From Vibrio sp. 14G-20 (GTDB lineage Bacteria; Pseudomonadota; Gammaproteobacteria; Enterobacterales; Vibrionaceae), in NCBI RefSeq assembly GCF_026241515.1, contig NZ_JAPHPW010000009.1:1-64000 (forward strand): DNA of 64,000 nt, in the 5' to 3' direction. This document shows positions 57,124 to 64,000 of the stretch, one piece after another. Positions within the stretch are counted from its first letter, which is position 1. Each line of letters opens with the position of its first letter. The notes under the pieces are model-generated. The model was not told the origin of the DNA and searched no databases. It saw only the letters and a list, made by a program, of their open reading frames with translations. Both the position numbers and the translations under genes were made by a program.

Positions 57124-59304
57124 TTACTTACCTGCTTTTTCTCGAACGTCAGTCAGCTTAGAAGCGATACGATTGACGCCTTCATGAGCGAAAATTTCGT
57201 CCAAGTTCATGGATAGTTTACGACGCCAGTTAGGGTATTCATCTACAGTGCCAGGGATGTTTACTGGCTTGTCCATCTCTAACCAATCTTCCAACTGAAC
57301 ACTCAATAATGTTGAACCACCAGCCGCAACGTGCAGTTGAAGTGCTTCAGCAAGATAAGAGTCCATCGGTACTTGGCTTGCATCGCGGCCAACACCCTCA
57401 GGTAAGAAGCCATGCCATGCCACTGAATCTAAGATACCTTGTTTGCACTCCAGACGGTCATCGAATAAGGTTTCTAGCTGTTCTGCATCTGGGTATAAGC
57501 CAATCTCTTGACCCATTTTCAAGTCATCACAGTGCCAGAAGCCGCGAAGCGTTGGCATATCGTGAGTACACAAAGCTGCCATCGATTGTGGGGCGTAGTG
57601 TTTCGGTGAAATGAAACCACCATCGTCTTCCGATGTTTCGAAGAAGAATACTTTGTAAGAATGTACGCCCGCATCCGCTAGGATATCAACGATTTCGTCT
57701 GGCACGGTGCCTAAGTCTTCACCGATAACGCTGCATTGGTAACGGTGAGATTCAAGCGCCAGAATCGACAGCATATCTTGCACTGGGTAGTAGATGTACG
57801 CGCCCTTAGTTGCGTTCTCACCCTTTGGAATCCACCACAAACGCAGTAGACCTAAAACGTGGTCAATACGCAGTGCACCACAGTGTTTCATGTTCGCACG
57901 AAGTAGCTTGATGTAAGCGTCGTAGCTTGTTTCTTGAAGCACTTCTGGGTTTAGCGGAGGTAGACCCCAGTTCTGACCCAAAGGACCAAGAATATCAGGT
58001 GGAGCACCAATGCTCGCATCCATCACTAGGTTGCCTTCATCAGCCCATGTTTCGCTACCCGAATCCGCAACGCCTACCGCTAAATCACGGTACAGGCCAA
58101 CCGCCATGCCTTTCTCTTCTGCAAGAGACTGTGCATCGTTGATCTGGCAATCTGCTAGCCATTGTAGATACATATACAGATGAACGTTTTCTAGGTTCTC
58201 TTTGATGTATTTCTGTGTCGCTGGGCTGTCGAATGTACGGTACTTCTCAGGGAATACCGGCCATCCCCACATGCCAGAGTCTTCTGCGTGCAGTTCGCCA
58301 TGCAGAGCATCAAACGCCGCTTGATGCATCAGGCTTTCACCTCCCTCTTCAACGAAGGCTAAGAACGCTTGTGCACGATCGCTGTTTTTGTCTAAATGAC
58401 GAGTCTTAAATTCTGCGAATAACAGAGGCAAGATACTCATCTTAAGCTCAGACACTTCAGTGTAGTTTACCCAATGTGCTTCACGAGCTTTCTGTAGGCG
58501 CTGTTGGAATTCAGCGCTGCCTACGGTTTGTTGTGCTTCTGCACTTAACGCAAATTCAGGAACTGAACTCACATCAATGTATAGAATGTTCAACCAGCGA
58601 CGAGAAGACGGGCTGTATGGGCTCGCACCTTCAGGGTTCGCAGGGAACAATGAGTGAATTGGGTTTAGACCAACGAAATCACCACCGCGAGATGCGATAT
58701 CCGCAACAAGCTGTTTTAGGTCACCGAAATCACCAATACCCCAGTTGTGCTGAGTTCTTAGTGTGTAAAGTTGAACGCTTGGTCCCCAAAGCTTTTTGCC
58801 TTGCTCGATTGGCGATTGCTTGAAACACGCTTTTGGCGTAATGATTAATGTCATCTCGTAAGGCTTCTTACGGCGCTTACGGCTCACAATTAGCTTGTGG
58901 TAACCCCATGCCAAATCACTTGGCAATGCAAACACTAAAGGGCCACCCTCTGCACGCTCATCACGAACGACTTGAGATTGAAGATAGCCTTCAAGTACCT
59001 CTCCTTGCTCGGTTTCTAAGCGCCAGCTGAACTCACTTTCACGAGCACTTACACCTAGGTTAAGCGCCACTTCTACTGGCTCACCGTCACGCAAGACAAG
59101 AACTGGGTCTAGTACATCTTTTTTGTGTTTTCTTTCTGCTGACTTAAGCAGTGCATCGTCGCTGCTTGTATCGTAGCCCAACGAAGCCAATAGAGACGTG
59201 ATAGTTTCGTCTGATACTTGTGCTTCATCGCCCCACGCACTAACGTAACTGTCGGCAATGTTTGCCATTTCTGCGACTTGTTTTAATACGGTCTGTTCTT
59301 TCAT
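57124..59304 (-). CDS. malQ: 4-alpha-glucanotransferase (amylomaltase) MalQ
   Basis: A 726-residue GH77 enzyme that transfers glucan chains between maltodextrins, releasing glucose. It has an N-terminal domain of about 150 residues, typical of the long enterobacterial/Vibrio form, then the barrel: LYTLRTQHNWGIGDFGDLKQL, GDFVGLNPIHSLFP, ASPYSPSSRRWLN, ALRIDHVLGLLRLWWIP (catalytic Asp region) and CSVIGEDLGTVPDEI (acid/base Glu). It follows malP on the same strand after a structured 190-base gap. AGAGAG precedes the ATG. Confidence 0.95.
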   Translation of the reverse strand: MKEQTVLKQVAEMANIADSYVSAWGDEAQVSDETITSLLASLGYDTSSDDALLKSAERKHKKDVLDPVLVLRDGEPVEVALNLGVSARESEFSWRLETEQGEVLEGYLQSQVVRDERAEGGPLVFALPSDLAWGYHKLIVSRKRRKKPYEMTLIITPKACFKQSPIEQGKKLWGPSVQLYTLRTQHNWGIGDFGDLKQLVADIASRGGDFVGLNPIHSLFPANPEGASPYSPSSRRWLNILYIDVSSVPEFALSAEAQQTVGSAEFQQRLQKAREAHWVNYTEVSELKMSILPLLFAEFKTRHLDKNSDRAQAFLAFVEEGGESLMHQAAFDALHGELHAEDSGMWGWPVFPEKYRTFDSPATQKYIKENLENVHLYMYLQWLADCQINDAQSLAEEKGMAVGLYRDLAVGVADSGSETWADEGNLVMDASIGAPPDILGPLGQNWGLPPLNPEVLQETSYDAYIKLLRANMKHCGALRIDHVLGLLRLWWIPKGENATKGAYIYYPVQDMLSILALESHRYQCSVIGEDLGTVPDEIVDILADAGVHSYKVFFFETSEDDGGFISPKHYAPQSMAALCTHDMPTLRGFWHCDDLKMGQEIGLYPDAEQLETLFDDRLECKQGILDSVAWHGFLPEGVGRDASQVPMDSYLAEALQLHVAAGGSTLLSVQLEDWLEMDKPVNIPGTVDEYPNWRRKLSMNLDEIFAHEGVNRIASKLTDVREKAGK

Positions 59305-59370
59305 CGCTCTCTCCGAAAACGTTCTGACGCTTTCTATTTTGTAGGGTTGTTAATTTAAATTTTTACTAAT

Positions 59371-59455
59371 CAATTAGCTTGTGACAATCGGTTTGTAAGC
59401 AGCTTGTTTATAAACGACAAACCTTTAAGCCTTTCGTTTGCTCACAAGCTAATTG
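59371..59455 (-). repeat. Nested inverted repeat between malP and malQ
   Basis: Fourteen-base perfect arms (CAATTAGCTTGTGA at 59371-59384 and its complement at 59442-59455) enclose a second pair, GGTTTGT/ACAAACC, itself around GTTTATAAAC. In the malP-malQ transcript it would form a long branched stem. Confidence 0.7.
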
Positions 59456-59480
59456 AGCCAAGGCAGAAACTGCCTTGGCT
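59456..59480 (-). repeat. Strong hairpin directly after malP
   Basis: AGCCAAGGCA/TGCCTTGGCT with a five-base loop, twelve bases after the malP stop. No T tract follows, so it looks more like a stabilising or processing hairpin than an intrinsic terminator. Confidence 0.7.
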
Positions 59481-59492
59481 ACTTTGAAAGTA

Positions 59493-61946
59493 TTAACGGT
59501 TAACCGCTTCTAGCTTCCAGATATTGTTCACGTAGTCGCGGATTGAGCGGTCTGATGTGAACTTACCAACCAATGCTGTGTTAAGAATCGCTTTCTTAGC
59601 CCAACCTGCTTGGTCTTTGTATTGCGTGCCCATGTCTTCGTGCGCTTTCACATAAGAAGCAAAGTCAGCAAGACATAGGTATGGGTCACCGCCGTCTAGC
59701 AGACTGTCAAACGTTGCACGTAGAAGGCCTGGTTGACCTGGAGAGAACTCATCGCCAGTCAATAGGTCTAGAGATGCTTTCAGCAGTGGGTCTGCGTTGT
59801 AGTAATCGTATGGGTTGTAACCCTGAGCTTGCAATGCCACTACGCCATCAACGTCTAGGCCAAAGATGTAGATGTTTTCATCGCCAACTTCTTCACGAAT
59901 CTCAACGTTTGCACCATCCATCGTACCGATAGTTAACGCGCCGTTTAGAGCCATCTTCATGTTGCCCGTACCAGATGCTTCTTTACCAGCTAGTGAGATT
60001 TGCTGAGAAACGTCTGCTGCAGGGATGATGATTTCAGCCATGCTTACACGGTAGTCAGGAATGAATACCACTTTCAGTTTGTTGCCAATGCGAGGATCGT
60101 TGTTGATCTTCTCTGCAATCTTGTTAACCGCAAAGATGATCTCTTTCGCTAGGTGGTAACCCGGTGCTGCTTTCGCTGCGAAGAAACATACGCGTGGCTC
60201 ACACTCGAAACCAGGTTCGTTAAGAATACGGTGGTACAAAGATAGAATGTGTAGCAAATCTAGGTGCTGACGCTTGTATTCGTGTAGACGCTTGATTTGC
60301 ACGTCGAAGATAGCGTTAGTATCTAGCTCGATACCCATGTTCTCTTGAACCCAATCAGCAAGGCGCTGCTTGTTTTCTTTCTTAACAGCCATGAATTCTT
60401 TTTGGAATTTCGCGTCTGTTGCAAACTTAGCGATGCCTTCAAGCTGCTCAAGTTTTGCTGGCCACTCAGTACCGATTTTGCCAGTAATTAGCGTAGATAA
60501 ACCTGGGTTACAGAACTTCAACCAACGACGTGGCGTGATGCCGTTCGTTACGTTAGTCAATTTGCCTGGGAAGATTTCGTTGAACTCAGGGAACAAGTCT
60601 TTCTTAACCAATTGAGAGTGAAGTGCAGCTACACCGTTTACTTTGTAAGAACCAATCACACATAGGTTTGCCATGCGAACCATACGGTGGAAACCTTCTT
60701 GGATGATAGAAAGCTTCGCTTGCTTCTCACCGTCACCAGGCCACATCTTGCGAACTTCTTGCATGAAGCGGTGGTTGATTTCAAAAATGATTTCCATGTG
60801 ACGTGGAAGAAGACGATTGATCAATGATTCAGACCAAGTCTCTAGTGCTTCTGGAAGCAGTGTGTGGTTCGTGTATGCGAACGTATGAGCGCTGATTTCC
60901 CAAGCTTGGTCCCAAGTTAAACCTTTCTCATCGATCAAGATGCGCATCAATTCAGGGATCGCAATCGTTGGGTGCGTATCGTTTAGCTGAATTGTTTCTT
61001 GCTTAGGCAGATCTTCTAGAGAAAAACCTGCTGCTTCGTGGCGACGTAGAATATCGCGAACAGACGCTGCTGAGTGGAAGTACTGCTGCATTAAACGCAG
61101 AGTTTTACCTTTCTCGTGGTTGTCGTTCGGGTAAAGAACCTTAGTGATGTTACCTGCATCGATTAGCGAGTGTTGTGCTTCGAAGTAATCACCGTTGTTA
61201 AAGCTTGCTAGTGAGAATGGTGCAATTGCCTGACATTCCCAAAGGCGCAATGGGTAAACCGTGTTTGACTCGTAACCTACGATAGGTAGATCCCAAGGCA
61301 TTGCTTTCACTTCCATACCCGGAACCCAAGTACGAACTTCTTTACCATTGATGTATTCAACTTCTACATGACCGTAAAAACCAATGTGTTGTGCTAGTTC
61401 TGGACGAGCCACTTCCCATGGGTAACCTTCAACACCACGCCATGCGTCAGGTGCTTCTTGTTGACGACCGTCTTGGAAAGACTGTTTGAATAGACCGTAT
61501 TCGTAGTGAAGACCGTAGCCTACTGTTGGGTATTCTTGAGCGGCACAAGAATCCATGAAACAAGCGGCTAAACGACCAAGACCACCATTGCCTAGTGATG
61601 GGTCGCGTTCTTCTTCTAGAAGATCAGTTAGGTTTTGACCTAGCTCTTCCATTGCATGAGTGATCTGTTCGTACAGACCCATGCTGATCAGGTTATTACC
61701 TGTTAAACGACCAATCAAAAACTCTAATGAAAGGTAGTTAACGCTCTTCGCGTTCTTAATTTTTTCGTCATTTTCAGTTTCTAACAGATCAAATGTTGTG
61801 AGTTCTGCTAGCGCACGCCCCATTGCTAGGTACCATGCGCGGCTATCTGCGTTTTCAATCGTTGTTGCGTAGGTTGCAGATAAATGCTTTTTAACGCTTT
61901 CTTGGAACGACACTTTATCGAAAGTTTTTTGCTGAGTTGGTTTCAT
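59493..61946 (-). CDS. malP: Maltodextrin/glycogen phosphorylase MalP
   Basis: An 817-residue phosphorylase that releases glucose-1-phosphate from alpha-1,4-glucans using phosphate and pyridoxal phosphate. Motifs are SLEFLIGRLTGNNLISMGLY, the glycine loop LGNGGLGRLAACFMDS, TIQLNDTHPTIAIPELMRIL, VTNGITPRRWL and the cofactor lysine region EASGTGNMKMALNGALTIGTMDGANVE. Length equals MalP/GlgP of enterobacteria. It sits in malP-malQ order and divergent from malT, which favours the maltodextrin role. MalT-like boxes lie just upstream. Confidence 0.95.
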   Translation of the reverse strand: MKPTQQKTFDKVSFQESVKKHLSATYATTIENADSRAWYLAMGRALAELTTFDLLETENDEKIKNAKSVNYLSLEFLIGRLTGNNLISMGLYEQITHAMEELGQNLTDLLEEERDPSLGNGGLGRLAACFMDSCAAQEYPTVGYGLHYEYGLFKQSFQDGRQQEAPDAWRGVEGYPWEVARPELAQHIGFYGHVEVEYINGKEVRTWVPGMEVKAMPWDLPIVGYESNTVYPLRLWECQAIAPFSLASFNNGDYFEAQHSLIDAGNITKVLYPNDNHEKGKTLRLMQQYFHSAASVRDILRRHEAAGFSLEDLPKQETIQLNDTHPTIAIPELMRILIDEKGLTWDQAWEISAHTFAYTNHTLLPEALETWSESLINRLLPRHMEIIFEINHRFMQEVRKMWPGDGEKQAKLSIIQEGFHRMVRMANLCVIGSYKVNGVAALHSQLVKKDLFPEFNEIFPGKLTNVTNGITPRRWLKFCNPGLSTLITGKIGTEWPAKLEQLEGIAKFATDAKFQKEFMAVKKENKQRLADWVQENMGIELDTNAIFDVQIKRLHEYKRQHLDLLHILSLYHRILNEPGFECEPRVCFFAAKAAPGYHLAKEIIFAVNKIAEKINNDPRIGNKLKVVFIPDYRVSMAEIIIPAADVSQQISLAGKEASGTGNMKMALNGALTIGTMDGANVEIREEVGDENIYIFGLDVDGVVALQAQGYNPYDYYNADPLLKASLDLLTGDEFSPGQPGLLRATFDSLLDGGDPYLCLADFASYVKAHEDMGTQYKDQAGWAKKAILNTALVGKFTSDRSIRDYVNNIWKLEAVNR

Positions 61947-62015
61947 TTCAGAAATCTCGCTTTTAATAGTTCTAATTCATCTGTGACATATCGTGCATGG
62001 TCACCATAAACTAAA

Positions 62016-62024
62016 CATCCTCCC
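62016..62024 (-). promoter_or_regulatory. Candidate MalT box upstream of malP
   Basis: On the minus strand GGGAGGATG, close to the MalT consensus, about 70 bases before the malP ATG. Confidence 0.5.
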
Positions 62025-62041
62025 GCTAACGCAACTGACTA

Positions 62042-62067
62042 GGAGTAGATGGGAGGGCGTAGGGGGC
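62042..62067 (+). promoter_or_regulatory. G-rich MalT-like cluster between malP and malT
   Basis: GGAGTAGATGGGAGGGCG and an adjacent GGGGGCG form a second cluster, in the opposite orientation to the box at 62016. Confidence 0.4.
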
Positions 62068-62125
62068 GTACCGACTTAGGGTTAGTGATCTGACTCTCAT
62101 GTTCTGACTTTGAACAAAAACTTGA

Positions 62126-62141
62126 AGTGACTAAGATCACA
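62126..62141. promoter_or_regulatory. Candidate CRP site in the malP-malT region
   Basis: AGTGA-CTAAGA-TCACA matches the CRP consensus at nine of ten core positions. Confidence 0.6.
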
Positions 62142-62308
62142 AGCTCCCGTTCGATAACTTAACTTCAATTGATGTGACTTTTATTTAACCAAATGAAAGT
62201 CATTGTCAAATCTGATATTCAGATCACGAAAATAATTTCTATCTCTCATCTTTTGCATAGATTCCCGTGTAGAGATGAACGAAGTCACATTCCCAAACCA
62301 ACCCGTAA

Positions 62309-62324
62309 CGTGAGCAAGATCTCA
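62309..62324. promoter_or_regulatory. Second candidate CRP site nearer malT
   Basis: CGTGA-GCAAGA-TCTCA matches at eight of ten core positions, about 190 bases before the malT ATG. Confidence 0.45.
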
Positions 62325-62513
62325 AATAAAGGGCGTAGACACCCAAAAACATGCAGGAGCGCAAGGTTTCTGAGGAGGATCATAGTCGGTAACGTTTTGC
62401 TTCACGTAGTATGAGTAAAGACTTAAGTAATTAGGCTAATGTCATTGGAGTACACTCAACGATAGATTGGGATATTCCAGAACATAGCCACGGAATAGGT
62501 GTAAAACTTCGAT

Positions 62514-64000
62514 ATGTGGATCCCTTCGAAACTGACTCGTCCCGGCCGCTTACATAATGCAATCCTACGACCTAGGGTTCTCGATCTGCTTCACAATGCA
62601 GATTGCTATAAGCTTGTGTTATTCCGCTCTCCTGCGGGCTACGGCAAAACCACCATGGCTGCACAATGGTTGATAGATAAACCCAATGTGGGTTGGTACA
62701 GCATTGATGATAGTGACAACGATGCCTTCCGCTTTATCAACTACCTACTTCAATCACTTAATAAAGCGACTCAAAATGCCTGCCCTAATGCCCAGAAACT
62801 GGCAGAAAAACGACAGTTTTCATCACTGCTTTCTTTATTGAGTGAAGTGTTCGCCGAGATGTCGGAATTCCATCACGAGTGTTTTCTGGTATTGGATGAC
62901 TATCACTTGGTCAACAATGACGACATCCACGAAGCCATGCGCTTCTTCCTCAAACACATGCCCGATAACCTAACGTTGGTTGTCACCAGTCGTGGTACGC
63001 CACCACTTGGTACAGCAAACCTGCGCGTTCGTGACTTAATGATCGAATTAGGTAATGACTCGTTGGCGTTTGATACCGAAGAAACCACACGCTTTTTCAA
63101 CCAACGCGTAGCCGACGGCATTGATGACACCACGGCAGATAGCATCTGTAGTTATGTAGAGGGTTGGCCTTCCGCATTGCAACTTATCGCGCTACAAGCA
63201 CAACACCAAAAACGCACTCTTGCACAGTCCGCAGAGTCGTTCTCTCACTTTAACCACGCCCATCTTTGGGACTACTTGGTTGAAGAAGTATTCGACCTGC
63301 TAGACAAAGAAACCCGACAGTTCTTGATGCAATGTTCTGTGCTTGATCACTTCAACGATGAGCTTGTATGTGCACTTACACAACGTGAAGACGCGCTCGG
63401 TATGATCGAATCACTCAACCGTTTTGGTTTATTCATCTACCCGCTTGAAGGTGAAAAGAACTGGTATCGCTTCCATAACTTGTTTGGTGAATTTCTTGCC
63501 CATGAGCGCCAAGCTCGAATTCCTCAGCAAGAAGCTGAACTTCATCGAAGTGCTGCAAAAGCGTGGATAAAACAGAACACACCACACCAAGCTTTACGAC
63601 ATGCACAACGCGCTGAAGACCCGGACCTGATCATTCAAATTCTGACAGAGCACGGCTGGCCGATGTTCAACCAAGGTGAGTTGTCTTCGTTAGAAATGGC
63701 GATCAAGCAACTGACTACCGATCAGCTTTACAGTGAGCCTAAACTGTCCATGTTGCGTGCATGGCTTGCACAAAGTCAGCACCGTTATGATCAAGTGGGT
63801 ACTTTGTTGGAAGAGGCTGAGACTCAATATCAAGCTCGAAACATTGAACTCGATACTCAGCAACAAGGCCAATACAACGCCTTACGTGCACAAGTTGCCA
63901 TTAACAGCAATGAACCTGAAAAAGCATTAGAACTGGCTGAGCTTTCGTTGAGCCAACTGAACACCACCGTTTATCGTAGCCGCATTGTCGCAACCTCGGT
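62514..64000 (+). CDS. malT: Maltose regulon activator MalT, N-terminal part (cut by window edge)
   Basis: An open frame from ATG 62514 to the last base, at least 495 residues, so the gene continues to the right. It begins [20 protein letters not shown], as MalT does, followed by Walker [18 protein letters not shown] (about residues 36-50) and Walker B-like [11 protein letters not shown] (about 122-132), then [18 protein letters not shown]. This is the STAND-class ATPase domain that binds ATP and maltotriose. The helical domain follows; the LuxR-type DNA-binding domain lies outside the window. It is divergent from malP, the classical arrangement, with CRP-like sites between. Confidence 0.96.
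   Translation, partial: MWIPSKLTRPGRLHNAILRPRVLDLLHNADCYKLVLFRSPAGYGKTTMAAQWLIDKPNVGWYSIDDSDNDAFRFINYLLQSLNKATQNACPNAQKLAEKRQFSSLLSLLSEVFAEMSEFHHECFLVLDDYHLVNNDDIHEAMRFFLKHMPDNLTLVVTSRGTPPLGTANLRVRDLMIELGNDSLAFDTEETTRFFNQRVADGIDDTTADSICSYVEGWPSALQLIALQAQHQKRTLAQSAESFSHFNHAHLWDYLVEEVFDLLDKETRQFLMQCSVLDHFNDELVCALTQREDALGMIESLNRFGLFIYPLEGEKNWYRFHNLFGEFLAHERQARIPQQEAELHRSAAKAWIKQNTPHQALRHAQRAEDPDLIIQILTEHGWPMFNQGELSSLEMAIKQLTTDQLYSEPKLSMLRAWLAQSQHRYDQVGTLLEEAETQYQARNIELDTQQQGQYNALRAQVAINSNEPEKALELAELSLSQLNTTVYRSRIVATS

Larger units (their letters stand above)
61947..62513. promoter_or_regulatory. Divergent malP-malT control region
   Basis: 567 bases without a credible gene; the short frame at 62193-62414 lacks a ribosome site. 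It contains MalT-like boxes near malP (62016-62059) and two CRP-like sites (62126-62141 and 62309-62324). Confidence 0.65.

Noticed and set aside
59371..59455. Inverted repeat as an integron attC site or MITE
   Set aside because: No attC core motifs (GTTRRRY/RYYYAAC) and no clear target duplication; left as a structured intergenic element.
62193..62414. Small plus-strand ORF before malT
   Set aside because: No ribosome site, overlaps a CRP-like element, and sequence is unlike a protein family; it lies in the malT control region.

Overview
The window looks like chromosome 2 of a Vibrio species. The evidence is the gene content: maltose/maltodextrin genes malEFG/malK and malT/malP/malQ/glgB, a pst phosphate operon, a deoD-type phosphorylase, a MoxR/Bat operon, lipase with its foldase, and a GDSL thermolabile-type haemolysin. 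Protein sequences and the many bidirectional hairpin terminators are Vibrio-like, and base composition is even. I cannot name the species. Almost everything is chromosomal housekeeping or niche-adaptation content. The only clear mobile DNA is the right end of an IS3-family element at the left edge.

Layout. 1-300: IS3-family transposase end. 642-5015: an export-type ABC ATPase, an FtsX-type permease split by an in-frame TAG, and an AttH/CrtC-like lipoprotein. 5207-5595: two tiny overlapping ORFs. 5677-7457: AraC regulator divergent from a DMT exporter. 7644-9266: orphan OppA-like binding protein. 9675-10178: acyl-CoA thioesterase. 11261-16778: malG-malF-malE (minus strand) divergent from malK (plus strand), with MalT-like boxes between them. 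17020-19361: small protein and a chemoreceptor. 19816-26812: moxR, DUF58, DUF4381, two VWA proteins and batD; the second VWA/TPR protein carries a 27-residue polyglutamine tract and a QQG repeat. 26918-29062: GAF/GGDEF diguanylate cyclase. 29398-32983: pstSCAB. 33449-35092: chemoreceptor. 35226-38839: lipase and foldase divergent from GDSL haemolysin. 38993-40324: DEAD-box helicase. 40685-40951: Lpp-like lipoprotein. 41108-42082: L,D-transpeptidase. 42429-44691: purine nucleoside phosphorylase followed by a zinc-ribbon, transposase-like protein. 44878-47927: a pair of TPR proteins, one with a GGDEF domain and one with an apparently degenerate copy. 47939-48847: DMT transporter. 49098-50623: DUF3302 plus HlyD-type pair. 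50926-54011: ECF transporter (S, fused A-A, T). 54229-54699: TetR-like regulator. 54769-61946: glgB, malQ, malP (minus strand), divergent from malT at 62514, which runs off the right edge.

How it works together. MalEFGK imports maltodextrins; MalP and MalQ process them; GlgB branches glucan; MalT at the right edge is the expected activator, and G-rich MalT-like boxes lie in front of malE/malK and malP. CRP-like sites lie beside malE and malT. Hairpins in the malE-malF, malP-malQ and malQ-glgB gaps and in the malG 3' region suggest post-transcriptional tuning of the whole regulon. The most unusual items are the nonsense codon in the permease, the transposase-derived gene beside deoD, the tandem TPR/GGDEF pair, the polyglutamine protein in the Bat operon, the palindrome in the ECF promoter, and the nested inverted repeat between malP and malQ. 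I found no tRNA, rRNA, CRISPR array or prophage.
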